64,000 nucleotides of DNA from Pleurostoma richardsiae (lineage: Eukaryota > Ascomycota > Sordariomycetes > Calosphaeriales > Pleurostomataceae): contig JANBVO010000034.1 in NCBI GenBank assembly GCA_030052745.1, forward strand, positions 1 to 64,000, read 5' to 3'. The notes under the pieces are model-generated. The model saw nothing but the letters and a program-made list of their open reading frames with translations, was not told the DNA's origin and did not search any database. Below, piece by piece: positions 44,636 to 55,621 of this stretch. Made by a program: the position numbers and the translations under genes. Each line of letters opens with the position of its first letter. Position 1 is the stretch's first letter.

Positions 44636-45490
44636 GGGGATGAATCTATTGCATGCGATGCAGCTGAGTTCGTCCAGGCGGTCGTCCCTCCCTGGTTTCC
44701 CAAAGCGCGCTGTGAGCCAGCCCGAAAAGTATCGCGTTAGAAGCCCGTCGAGGTCGCTACGGGCGGACTGTTTCAGCGAAGTCTGGCGGGGATTCGCCGC
44801 TGTCGGACCGGACGTGGATCCATCTCTCCTCGCAGACGCTCAAGTGCGTCTAACGTTAGATGCCTGGGCATGCTTGAGCAGCCTCCGTTGTACGTACAAC
44901 AGTTTACTAACAGCTCCTACGCGCCTTTGTCGAGGTGGGTCAGCAGTAACCTCTCTTCGAACCTCCTGAGAGAATTGCACTCAACTGATGCCCGTGACGC
45001 GGCGCGCTGGCGTTCCAGGCGCTTGTCGGATTACCCCCTTGCCCTGGACTCCATCGGGAAGCACCGACCCAGAAAGGAGCTGGCTGTCTCGATCGCCTAC
45101 GAGTCATGCTCTCTGTGTTCCATCCAGTGCCTCATGGCCAAATGGCCGTTCTGACGAAGGTCATCAGCGAGATTAGCACCGCTGTTCTCCGCACACGAAA
45201 TCTCCGTGTGCCCCCACCGGACTTGTCCGCCTACAAATTCGGAGGGGCAGCCAACTAATGAGATGCGAGCCTCCGGAGTCGCTGGTGCGGGCCTGTCGGC
45301 GTCGAGGGAGGCTTTGGCGGGGCTCTCGCCCTCTCTCTATCATTCATCTTAGTGTTGTTCGTCGCAATTTGTCTTGATCTCTATTTGTGCAGCTCACCTC
45401 TCTAAGCCCTGCCGCTTTCTCCGATGCTCCTGTATCCTTGATCCTCTCGCCGCATCCTCACACGTACAACCAGCCCGATCGGACTGACCA
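44636..45490. promoter_or_regulatory. Divergent promoter region: GH3 / FAD monooxygenase
   Basis: An 855-bp head-to-head gap between the GH3 gene (minus) and the FAD hydroxylase (plus). No gene fits here. Shared regulation of the two is possible but no binding site was identified. Confidence 0.45.
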
Positions 45491-46875
45491 ATGGGTTTCG
45501 CAAACAAGCGCATCGCCGTCGTCGGCGGCGGCCTCGGCGGGATGGCCTTCATGAACTCGGCCCTCCACTCCCAGTTGGCTGACGTCCACCTATACGAGGC
45601 GGCACCGCAGTTTACAGAGGTCGGTGCCGGCGTCAACATCACCCGCAACGCCAACCGCATCCTGGATGCTATGGGCGTCGGCGAGGACATGCTCTGGAAG
45701 TCGTCACACAACCCACCCTCGTACATGGAGTATCACCACTACCGAACAGGGGAGTTCCTCGGCCGCATCGAGGAGTTTGGAGAGCCGAGGTCGAGGCAGA
45801 TTCACCGTGCCCACTTGCTCGAGGCTCTCAAGAAAAATGTCCCTGATGAGAAGATCTCTCTCGGAAAGCGATTGGCCAGCGTTGCGTGGAGTGCCGAGAA
45901 GGCGTGCTACGTCTTGACCTTCCAGGACGGAACCACTGCGGAGGCGGATGTTGTTGTCGGTTGCGATGGCATCAAGAGCATGGTGAGGCAGCACCTCGGC
46001 CTCGCTGATCACCCCGTGTACTCGGGCCAGATGGTCTACCGTGGATATGTCAGCTACGACGACCTGACCCCTGAGACCGGCGCTCTTTTACGGAAGACGG
46101 TCAACTTCCGGGGCCCGCAGAGGCATGTATTGACGCTGCCCATCGGAAACGACGACTCTAACACTGCACGGGTTGGCATCATTGGCTTCATGACCGAGCC
46201 GCTGGAGGGCTGGACCTCGGAGTCGTGGCTCTCGACCGCGCCTGTCGACGACCTCTACGAGCATGTCAAAGACTGGACGGGTGCAGTCCAGGAGATCATC
46301 GCCGGGCTGAGAAAGGGCTCTCAAGATGGCAAGATCCTGAAGCAGACCCTTTATGTCCGCGAACCCACCGATAAGTGGTTTGAGGTTCGGCCGGAGAGCC
46401 CCGATTCCGGTATCATCCTGATAGGAGACTCTGTCCACTCGACGCTTCCCCACCAGGGTAAGCTTTCATCTAGATACTCGCATAATGGCAGTGTGCTAAT
46501 AGACGTTCCAAAAAATTAGGCCAGGGAGCTTGTCAGGCAATTGAATCCGGCTTCGCTCTTGCTCAGACGCTCAAGCACTGGAAAGACGCCGACCTTGGCT
46601 CAGCACTGCAGTTCTTCCAGGACCTGCGAAAGCCGCGCACCGACCGTATCACGCGGTCCAGCTACGAGACTGGCAAGATGGCGAGCGCAGATATCCCGGA
46701 GGAGATGTGGGCAACAGCGTTCAACCCGGAACTGGTCAGGGAGCGGATGAGGTGGGTCATGGAATACGACCTGATGGTGGAGCTCGCAAATGGGCTTCAC
46801 CCTTCAGAAGATGCTGCCAGCGCTGTACAGGGCCAGGACGGGGATGCGCCGCCCCCGGTCCAAGTAGCTTGTTAA
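45491..46875 (+). CDS. FAD-dependent aromatic hydroxylase (salicylate-hydroxylase-like)
   Basis: A group A flavoprotein monooxygenase of 440 aa. Exons are 45491-46457 and 46520-46875. The FAD motif is VVGGGLGGMAFMNSALH (about 9-25), with an acidic residue ending the first beta-alpha-beta unit (VHLYEAAP); the DG motif is VVGCDGIKSMVR (about 155-166). The GD motif ILIGDSVHSTLPHQGQGACQ (about 307-326) is completed by splicing. The family hydroxylates aromatic or heteroaromatic acids using NAD(P)H and O2: salicylate hydroxylase, 6-hydroxynicotinate 3-monooxygenase, urate hydroxylase and kin. It is followed 659 bp later by an NCS1 permease on the same strand. With the extradiol dioxygenase at 59 kb it could supply the ortho-diol for ring cleavage. 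Exact substrate unknown. Confidence 0.92.
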
Positions 46876-47534
46876 TCAATGGTATATGAAGTTTTGTATA
46901 GGGTGTCTGTTAAACCACAAAAACTCTTTCGAGGGAAGGAATACCGAAAAGAGTAATTCCGTGCATCCGAGGCGACTTGTGAATGGCTCGGGAAGGTGTA
47001 GTATTTGAAAAGCCAACGAATACACCATTTCTGAGGCGTAAAAGCATACGTCTGCGTACGAAGACGCCCAGTCCCTCTTGGCTGTTGAGGAGTCAAGGCT
47101 TCCGGCCATCTCGGAATCTGTATCTATGCTCATTCGTCTCTGCATTGCACCACGGGAAGCACGTTGATCGGGTGGCTGCGTTCCTTAGTACGCTTGCTGA
47201 TAACACAGCAGCACCACTTGCATCCCCGGGACTGGCTGCCACCCCTGGCGTACGCTGATCTCCGTGCTACCGAGCGTCCCAAAAATTGACTTATCTCTTG
47301 GCTTCATCAGCTGCGGATTTGGTATCTTTTGTCACTGATCATGCCGTACCATTCATTCCACATATATCAGTCCCGAAGAGTATCAGGACGGCGACTCGTC
47401 ACTCAGTCCGACCACCCGACTCAAACCTGTCAGCAATTGCTCGCCAGCATATATTGTTACCATTAACCCTTTTGAGGTCGACTTTATAATCCTTTGAGTT
47501 CTCTTCGGAACCTGCCGGTGTGTGATAGAACACA
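46876..47534. other. Intergenic/promoter region of the NCS1 permease
   Basis: About 660 bp with no supported gene or repeat. Confidence 0.5.
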
Positions 47535-49276
47535 ATGGCCGCAGAAGCCGCTGCAGACTCACCCCACCTGGATGAGAAGAAGCTCCAGGGCTCTGATGTC
47601 AGGTCTGGGACTTCTATCTCAGAGGAGCCCATTTCAGAGCAGACTCAGCTCCACAGATGGCTCAACAAGCTTGATCGGATCCCTGGCCTCGAAACGAGGG
47701 GCATCGAACGAGTGCCCGAGGAATATCGCCACCCTAAAGTCACCACGGCATCTTACGTCCAAATGTTTTTGATTTGGTTTTCCATAAACGCGTCGGCCAA
47801 TAATATCACCCTGGGAATTTTGGGCCCAGTGGCATATGGACTGGGCTTTCACGATGCCATCATGTAAGCAATCCATTATGTCCTGGAACTTTGCCAGGAG
47901 CCTGCGGGTAGACTTCGCGGCTGACAAAGGGGTTCTTCACGCAGCTGCTGCTTGTTCGGGACCATCTTTGGCTCGGCTTGCACGGGTTACATCTCGGGGT
48001 TTGGTCCTCTGTCAGGCCTTCGGACTCTGGTGATCGCTCGTTACACAATGGGGTGGTGGCCGTCCAAGCTATGTGTGTTGCTGAATCTTGTCATCGAACT
48101 TGGGTACGGCTTGGTAGACTGCCTGGTCGCTGGACTTATCCTATCGGCTGTCAGCGGATACAAAATGACAGTAATTGTTGGAATCATCATATCCGCTCTT
48201 ATCACCTGGGTTGTTGCAACCTTCGGCATTAAGTGGTTTCACACATTTGAGAGGTATGGACACGAACAGTTCTTGCCCGTCTTGCGGATTCCTAATCTTC
48301 ATCCTCACTCTCTAGATACGTCTGGATACCCACTGTAGTTACGCTCTTCATTCTCATCGGCTCCGCTGGACCCAATTTCAACCCAGATACCAAATCGACC
48401 GGTACCGGCGCTGTGCTTGCGGGAAACCGGCTATCGTACTTCTTCCTATGCGCCTCGGGCCCACTGGGCTGGGCTCCCGCGTCGGCGGATTTCTATTCGT
48501 ACTATCCGCAATCCACATCCCGTTTTGTGACAGCGGCCATGACAACTTCTGGCATCACTGTCGGCAAGTTGTTCATCGAGTTTCTCGGTATTGGCCTTGC
48601 CTCTGGCGTGGCAACCATGCCTTCATGGGCTGCGGCACTGGATCATTCGGCAGGTGCCCTGGTCGCCGAGGGCTTTGCGCCTCTTCGCGGGTTTGGAAAG
48701 TTCTGCGCCGTGGTGCTCGCTCTTTGCGTGGCTAGCAATAACATCCCGGGCACATATGCGGCGGCGCTGAACTTCCAAATGTTTGGCCGCTGGTTCGCTA
48801 AGGTCCCTCGGCCGATCTGGTCCACCGTCGCGGTCATCATTTTCACTGTGTGTGCTATCGCAGGGAGGACTCATCTGTTTAGCATCTTCCTGAACTTCCT
48901 AAGCTTAATCGGCTACTGGGTTATCATTTGGATTGCCATAACTCTTGAGGAGGAGTTCCTGTTCCGGAAGAGCAGGGGTTACGACTGGGATCGTTGGGCC
49001 GACAAGGCATATTTGCCTGTCGGTTATTCCGCCCTTCTCAGCTTCCTCATCGGCTGGGCTGGGGCCATCATCTGCATGTATCAGACGTACTACACGGGTC
49101 CGATCGCCAAGCTTGTGGGAAATGGAGCAGATGTTGGTCTTCCTACACCCTGTGCCTTGCTTAGACGAATCCTGCTAACTCACTGGACACAGCTTGGTCT
49201 GCCCGTCGCAATGGCCTGGGGTGGACTGGTTTATCCTCCGATGAGGTACCTTGAGCTGAAGTATGTTGGCCGCTAG
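47535..49276 (+). CDS. NCS1 permease (FCY2/TPN1-like)
   Basis: A nucleobase-cation-symport-1 transporter of 512 aa. Exons are 47535-47863, 47945-48253, 48316-49132 and 49193-49276. The hydrophilic N-terminus ends in GIERVPEEYRHPKVTT, then about 12 helices begin with YVQMFLIWFSINASANNITL. SGPLGWAPASADFYSYYP and CVASNNIPGTYAAALNFQMF are typical of the purine-cytosine permease (FCY) branch, which includes the yeast vitamin B6 carrier Tpn1. The last intron (60 bp, GTTGGT donor) has no stop and keeps frame, so retention would only insert 20 aa. It is a plasma-membrane proton symporter for a nucleobase, ureide or pyridine-type nitrogen compound. Position beside the hydroxylase and the ureide hydrolase suggests it imports the pathway substrate. 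Confidence 0.9.
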
Positions 49277-49456
49277 GGGGGAAGAATAGGGGACCTAGTG
49301 TTTCTTTACGTCGGCGGCTCAGTTTAGGCTGCATTTCTCTTTGGTCATTCCTTCCTTCGCATCGGTCTAGAGATCATTGTCCGTGCATCAAGCGGTCTTA
49401 GCCAGCTTAACGAAGATGTCACCTGTTCATATATTGGCGGTTTGAATTTAAAGCTG

Positions 49457-51538
49457 CTATGAGATTCCAAAGTCGACGTCTACAGGTAATCCCATGTCCC
49501 ATCGTTGTTCTACTTCTGGCGCCTGCTCCGCCAGGTCCAATCCTGCAGTCCACACTTCGTCATCGCCCATGAACAGATTGAAGTCAAAGGGGCTGAACTC
49601 CTCCTGTTCCTGTCGCAGTCCGAAGCGGAGGTTGTCGAGATGCGCCGGCCCTGGGTAGAGCAGCCGCATCAATTCGGTATCTTGGGCGGGACCAAACTGC
49701 TCGCCCAGCGCCGAGTTGCGAAGGAAGACTCGTTCGAGTAGCGGGCCTAGCAGCCTCTCATAGATACCGGCGTAAACGCTCACCTCGGGCCAGCCGTGCG
49801 CTGCGATGGCCAAGAAGTTGCTCGTGAAGAGCTTAGCCATGTCGAACACTTGCGCAGCAGAGAAGCGCTCGGTCACCGCGTCATAGCCATGACGCAGGCA
49901 GAACAGCACCACTGTCGCGGCCTCGAGCGTATGGTGCGCTGAGAGCCACGGACGTCGGAAGAAGCCCGTTTGGATATGTTCGCGGTGGATCCGCTCAGAC
50001 GTCGCGGCGGCCTCGAAGGCAAGCAACAAGGAGCGGGGAGAAGGTAGCGGCACGCGCGGCGACGGCCGGTGCAACATCATCATCCCCCGTGCCATCTTGA
50101 AATCAGCGTTCTCGTGATGCGAAGAAGCCTGGCTATGGAGCTTCTTCCAAGACCGGAGACGCTCTTCCATCCTGGTAAGCCAGTCCTCCCAGGTGAGGCC
50201 CGCCGGGATAGGCTCGCCATGGAAATGGACGTGTAGGATCGCGGAGAGGAGCTTCTGATAGACTATTGACCCCTGGAAGGGATCCTGAGTTGGCGAAGGC
50301 AGCTCGGTATTGATCGCTTCGTCGGGTGTGGACAGCGGCAGCTGCAGAGCCGAACATATAGAGCGATCCATACAGTACGCAGCCCAGAAGACCCGACGGC
50401 GCAGCTCAATCGCCTCCACGTCCAAGGCCATAGAGTCCGGTGGCTCGCGATGAAGACCCAGCTCAAGGCAAGATCGCATTGCCGCACCGGATAGGACCCA
50501 GACGTTTGCAGACCGTGGACAAACAGTCGCGTACAAAAGTACGAGCAGGATGGTTTGCAACCAGGCGATGTCGGATGGGAACGACGGCAGACTGTACAGG
50601 TGCTGGATGCCTTCTTCGAACAATGACATCGAGAGCGCCATGCACCTCTCCTCATGCCCGTCATTTGCCGAGCCTAACGTAACGGAGATGGCGAGCACTA
50701 GGTAGACCACAAGAAAGTCGTGGCTGGCTATGACCGGCAGAGGACCGTCGCTGGACGCTTGGGTCTGGGCCTGCCACCCCAACACCTCGGCAACGTTGTT
50801 GAACTGCTCGACAACCACAGAGGTCACAAGGAAGGGGTTATCCCGATGGATGGTGTTGAGATACTTGCGCATGAGTCTCTGCACGATATCTCCTGGAATG
50901 CTTCGGAGGATGGTGGGCTCGAGGAGGATGCTGCCCTTGTTCGCCTTGGGGTTGATGGAAGTCGTCCTGCTCGACTTCTCACCGACCTTGGCAGAGGATG
51001 GCGTCATGCCCATCCTGACCCGCGAGAGGAGGTCTGTCGCTCCAGAGCCATACGGCAGTGTTGCCGACACAATGGCCTGTAGAGAACCGCTCGACATGAT
51101 TGACGTCCGTAGATCCCTGTCCGCATGGTTCCGTACAGAGCCCACGCCTCCGGTGGCCTTGGTCTGGGCAGACGCGGTCCGGTCAGCCGCGCCAGCACCA
51201 AGCCGCAGTGAAGACGGCATTTGGAGCAGGATGTCCGACGCGTGGACCACCTCGAGCTGGCCATCCTGCAGCAGCTCCGTCTCCAGCCGTGCGATCTCCG
51301 ACTCCAGATGCTGCACGATGCTCCGCGGCACGTCAGACTCGGCATTGGCCGATATCCCGGTGCAGTTGGCCTTCGCCGAAAGGCATTGCGAACAGGATGG
51401 CAACTGCCGGTCACACTGGTTCCTCGTCAGCTGAGCGCCCCCGTGTAACAGACGTGCTGTGGTTGCGGTACTTACTCTCATTTTCCGCTTCCGACATCGC
51501 GAGCATGACAGGATGCTTCGCTTGCATTCTGAAGCCAT
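49457..51538 (-). CDS. Zn2Cys6 transcription factor (catabolic cluster, copy 1)
   Basis: A regulator of 673 aa. Exons are 51538-51476 and 51415-49457. Removing the 60-bp intron (GTAAGT...AACCAG) is what creates the zinc cluster CSRCRKRKMRCDRQLPSC then SQC...NC with perfect spacing. The intron has no stop and keeps frame, so retained transcripts would encode 20 extra residues inside the cluster and probably a protein that cannot bind DNA. A short coiled coil (QHLESEIARLETELLQ) and a Fungal_trans middle-homology domain follow (MRSCLELGLHREPPD, ELRRRVFWAAYCMDRSIC). The start at ATG 51538 (MASECKRS) is the only ATG that leaves the cluster near the N-terminus. It is divergent from the M20 hydrolase (705 bp between starts) and likely regulates the cluster. 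Confidence 0.9.
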   Translation of the reverse strand: MASECKRSILSCSRCRKRKMRVSTATTARLLHGGAQLTRNQCDRQLPSCSQCLSAKANCTGISANAESDVPRSIVQHLESEIARLETELLQDGQLEVVHASDILLQMPSSLRLGAGAADRTASAQTKATGGVGSVRNHADRDLRTSIMSSGSLQAIVSATLPYGSGATDLLSRVRMGMTPSSAKVGEKSSRTTSINPKANKGSILLEPTILRSIPGDIVQRLMRKYLNTIHRDNPFLVTSVVVEQFNNVAEVLGWQAQTQASSDGPLPVIASHDFLVVYLVLAISVTLGSANDGHEERCMALSMSLFEEGIQHLYSLPSFPSDIAWLQTILLVLLYATVCPRSANVWVLSGAAMRSCLELGLHREPPDSMALDVEAIELRRRVFWAAYCMDRSICSALQLPLSTPDEAINTELPSPTQDPFQGSIVYQKLLSAILHVHFHGEPIPAGLTWEDWLTRMEERLRSWKKLHSQASSHHENADFKMARGMMMLHRPSPRVPLPSPRSLLLAFEAAATSERIHREHIQTGFFRRPWLSAHHTLEAATVVLFCLRHGYDAVTERFSAAQVFDMAKLFTSNFLAIAAHGWPEVSVYAGIYERLLGPLLERVFLRNSALGEQFGPAQDTELMRLLYPGPAHLDNLRFGLRQEQEEFSPFDFNLFMGDDEVWTAGLDLAEQAPEVEQRWDMGLPVDVDFGIS

Positions 51539-52242
51539 TTGCCCTCGGACATGCGCACGCAAGTTGCGCGGCTCTCTAGCACAATGTTTGGCGCAATGGT
51601 GAAGAGCGGGGGGGAGAGCACTTCACCAGGGCCAAGGACATGCCCGGCAGGTAGGCTAGCGCGGAATGCTTGGGCGCCGAGGCTTATCGCTCAGGTTCTC
51701 GGGACCCGATCGGAGAACTGCGCTCTTCCGCTTTGGGCCAGGGGTATGGGGGACTGATAAGGGACGTCGAAACCTTCGCCGTTGCTGAGGCACGCCTTCA
51801 CCGCAAGCGCCTGGGGGCGAGCGCGACGCACCCGCAAACCTTTGCCACTGGCAGGCCGACTAACCAGGGCGGTTAAGCACGGGATGGGGTGCGGCCGGCC
51901 TGCTAAGGTTCCGGGCCATGCAGGAGTTGCGCTCGCCCTGTTGGCCGACGCTAGAAATGCTCAACCAAACGCCATGTGGGTAAGATGTGTGTAGATGCAA
52001 CAGCACCCTTGTGAGAACGGTCTTCTCCGCCTGACGAGCATGCCCACGCGCCACTATCGAGCAAGAACGTCTGCCATTTTTCACAATCGATGTTTGGGCG
52101 ATCACCTATGTCAACAACCGGTCAAAGACTCTGCGGGACAGCAAAATCATCACGTAGCACCCCAGTGCACTCATCTCTAAAGTCTCATCCTCGCCTCCTA
52201 CACTTGCAATAATCTCTTTGGTTCAACACAACCTCGATAGCT
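51539..52242. promoter_or_regulatory. Divergent promoter region: regulator / M20 hydrolase
   Basis: A 704-bp head-to-head gap between the Zn2Cys6 gene and the amidohydrolase gene. No coding feature. No operator could be assigned by eye. Confidence 0.45.
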
Positions 52243-53709
52243 ATGGGCTCCTTGGGAACTGACCGGCCTGCACGAGCAGTCAAGCTTTCCCCGGAGTTAC
52301 CGGCATACTATGCCAAACTCAAGACTGATGGCAAGCGGATGGTGGACACGCTCGAGGAGTCGTGCACGTGGGGAAATACGCCAGACGGTGGTATGAGTAC
52401 GTGCTCCCTTTCGATCATGGTACCAAGAGACGAGCCTTCGTTAACACGTCCTACCAGACAGGCTAGCAGCAAATGATGACGACCGGAGAGTCCGGGAGTG
52501 GTTCATTCAGGAGACCAAGAAGTGTGGATGCGAGATCAAGGTCGATGCCATGGGTAACATCTTCGCCATCCGACCGGGCCAAAACAGCAGCCTCCCGCCT
52601 ATTGGGCTTGGCTCTCACCTTGATACACAACCCACGGGCGGAAAATACGACGGCATCCTGGGTGTGACCTGCGGCATGGAGGTTCTCAAGACGCTGCACA
52701 CGAGCAACATCACGACTTACGCCCCCCTCGCGGTCATCAACTGGACTAACGAGGAGGGAGCGCGTTTTCCGCCCGCAATGCTGGCGTCGGGAGTTTGGGG
52801 CGGTGCCTTCACCACAGAATATGGCCACGGACGTGCAGACCCCAGTGGAACCACTCTGAAGCAGGAGTTGGAGCGGATTGGTTTCCTGGGTGAGGTACCG
52901 TGCTCTTACGATGCCAACCCTCTGTCCGCGCACTTCGAGGTGCACATCGAGCAGGGGCCTATCCTGGATGGCGCTGAGTCGGCTGTAGGCGTCGTCAAAG
53001 GTGTACAGTCCATCCGCTGGTATAATGTTGATGTCGTCGGCCGGGAGGCTCACACAGGCACGACGCCAATGGACCGACGGAGTGATGCCCTCCTTGGCGC
53101 CGCAAAGATGATTGTTGCTACGAACCGTTTTGTGACCGAAGGAGAGCTTGCTGCCCGGGGTGCCCGTGCCACGATCGCAGTCATCAACTCTGGTCCACAA
53201 AGCATCAACACGATCGCTGGCAAGGTTCGCATGGGCCTCGACATCCGCGCACCTGCCGACGCGGACGTCGAGACGGTCGAGAATCTCTGCAAGGCCCGAT
53301 TTGACGAGATCTGCAAGGAGCACGGCCTGACGATGGAGTTCGACAGGTTCTGGAGCTCGCCTGCTCTACACTTTGATCCAACCATGGTTCAGTGCGTGCG
53401 TGACTCTGCGAGGAGCATTGGATGCGAGATGGAACTGGTCAGTGGTGCTGGTCATGACAGCGTGTACACCAGCTTGAAGGTTCCGACCGCCATGATCTTC
53501 GCTAGATGCCGGGACGGTGTAAGCCACAATCCTGCTGAATACACGAGACCAGAAGAGTAAGGCCCTTTCAACTCCATCTGGTTACCCCCTCTTAAGAGCT
53601 TTCTGATTAACGAATGTGTAGTTGCGCAACCGCGGCGGAGACGCTTCTCGGTGCCTATTTAAGATACGACGATTACTTGCGGAGAGTTGGTGAGTCAACC
53701 AGTCAGTGA
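52243..53709 (+). CDS. M20 N-carbamoyl-amino-acid / ureide amidohydrolase
   Basis: A di-zinc amidohydrolase of 446 aa. Exons are 52243-52396, 52458-53556 and 53622-53709. The first splice gives TPDGGMNRLAANDDD, the conserved GGMxRLA substrate loop. Metal-site motifs are GLGSHLDTQPTGGKYDG (His, Asp), WTNEEGARF (Glu pair), HIEQGPILD (His, Glu) and GHDSVYT near the C-terminus; GREAHTGTTPMDRR is the dimer-lid signature. The family covers N-carbamoyl-L-amino-acid hydrolase, yeast-type beta-alanine synthase (beta-ureidopropionase) and allantoate amidohydrolase. All hydrolyse a ureido group to NH3, CO2 and an amino compound. A GABA/beta-alanine-type aminotransferase starts at 63.7 kb, so the pair recalls the last two steps of pyrimidine breakdown. 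It is cytosolic; exact substrate unproven. Confidence 0.92.
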
Positions 53710-54432
53710 AGATGTTGGTTGGGCTACTAGTCGGGACGTACATGTTGGTGTATTGCCATAAGAATACGATTGATGGCGCACGAAGCAAGACTGATCATGT
53801 GGATGTTGCATCAATGGTAGTTTAGGTCGCATTACAGTAAGGCATACATACACTTTATAGCTCCAGGCACATGGCTGGCCCGCTTGATCGGCTCTGCCTC
53901 GATTCATTACTTCTTTTCTCGTCCAACTAGCTGAGGGCGACGGGGGCATTCATTGCATTGTTTATAGAGCGTATTGTAACCGATCAGACGAATCCGCCTC
54001 AGGTGATGCTCCGAATACCACCCTGGTGACCGAGGTATCCCCCAAAAGGACCTTTCATGCTACGTTTGGTGTGTAGGCTTGGACAGTGTGCAGTGCTTTC
54101 TGCCGGCGCTGGAAGCACTAAGCACGAAGAGACGGCCTGCCGATTCGCCCGTTGGCATCACGTCTATAAAGGTTTCACTCCCAGTCAAATCAACATCCAG
54201 GTATATAGACTTGAATAAGTCACAACGGTTTAGATCTTCATAAATTATTCTCAAATTCTCTAATCCAATTTGTGTTTATAGTATTCGTTTCAGCTGGTAA
54301 GCCTGGTATGATAATCCAAACCCACCATCCTCGTTACCACTTGTCTATCACGATTCAAGGTCTTCGCTCAGTCATCATACATCGTCCAACCGTTTCCGTA
54401 TCCACCTTCCTGTTTCTCTTACCCTACCCGGA
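53710..54432. other. Convergent intergenic region
   Basis: About 720 bp between the 3' ends of the amidohydrolase and the aldolase-family gene. No gene or clear repeat. Confidence 0.5.
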
Positions 54433-55621
54433 TCAGATAGGCCTCAACCCCCTGCCTAGATAGGTTCGCTCGCCGAACTCCCGCTCTGCCAGCTGGAACA
54501 GGGGCAGGCCCATGAAATAGCCAGCATCCTGTGATCCAATGGCCTCCCAGGTGCTCTGGGCTTCCTCCGTGCCGATAGTGACAAGCGGTTTGCCTGTCCC
54601 AGCTGAAGACGCATCGGCCGCGAGCTGAACTTGGCAACACTTCTCCAGCAGCACGAACCAAGCGATGGTAGCCTCAATACTTGATCCTGCTGTAAGAAGA
54701 CCATGATTGCCTAGAAGGGCGGCCTTCTTGTTGCCAAGGCATGCCGCAATTTCCTTTCCTTCCTCGGTGGCCAGAACGAGACCAGCAAAGTTGCTATCCA
54801 CGACGTCAACCAAGCTCCAGATATCATATGCGACCGTGATGAAAGACAGCAAGAACACCTTCAGGGATAAACAGGGGTTAACGTACGGATAGAGCACGTG
54901 GTCGTTGAAGAAGCAGCAGAAGTCCTGGGTGAGCATGTCCAGAGTCCCACCCGTCGCACACATAGCGCGTCCGTAGATGCTGTGGCAGTGGGCCGCGCAC
55001 AGCACGTCGGGCCTGGCTTTGTGAATCTCAGCGTGGATCGCATATGCGGCTTTGAAGTGAAAGGCGCAGTTAGCAACGACGTCCTTAAGGGCCGGGAAAG
55101 TGATTCAGTGTGGATAAGGAGCCCGTACCATAGTTCAGTCTCAAATTGCTGCCACCCTCTACTACTTTGCCATTGTGGTCGACACGGATTAAGTCATCAT
55201 CCGTTATGAGAGAGAAGTGTAGACCTTCCTTGAATGTTAGCAACTCGTCCACCTCTCACCCGCGGAGAACCAAAAGGCAAAGCCAGGTAGAGTTCTGAGG
55301 AGAATGGCGTGTGCAAAACATTGAGAGGAAGTGACGCAGCCTGTGGAGCTTACCAAATGGATTCACCCAGAAGCTGGTTGGATCGACAGGGTCCCTAACC
55401 GTGATATGCCCGGCTACGCCGTCAGAGAATCCGTTCTGGGCGAAAATTCTGTATGCCAGAGCCAGCCTATGCTTGAGAAATTTACGTTCCTCATACTTGT
55501 CCTCGAACTTCGGTGGTTTGCTCTCAGCGTCGTGAGAGAAGGCGAGGTTGGGGTCTCCAGAGCGGTGCTCCTGCTTCTTCACGCTGACAGGGACAGTCAT
55601 CTCGGTGGCTGATGGCGCCAT
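54433..55621 (-). CDS. Class II aldolase/adducin-family enzyme
   Basis: A 295-aa protein. Exons are 55621-55354, 55224-55129, 55049-54887 and 54793-54433. The last intron (93 bp, GTACGT donor) is in frame and free of stops, but family alignment (DHVLYP then NFAGLVLATEEG) favours removal. Family motifs: FAQNGFSDGVAGHITVRDP near 60-78, HAEIHKARPDV with the catalytic Glu region, AAHCHSIYGR with the HxH metal ligands, and LLGNHGLLTAG with the third His. Members split or form hydroxy-keto acids with Zn2+ (fuculose/rhamnulose aldolase types), and one bacterial branch decarboxylates 3-hydroxy-2-methylpyridine-4,5-dicarboxylate in vitamin B6 breakdown. It is divergent from the D-2-hydroxyacid dehydrogenase (758 bp). 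The reaction here is unknown; retro-aldol cleavage or decarboxylation of a ring-derived acid are both plausible. Confidence 0.9.
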
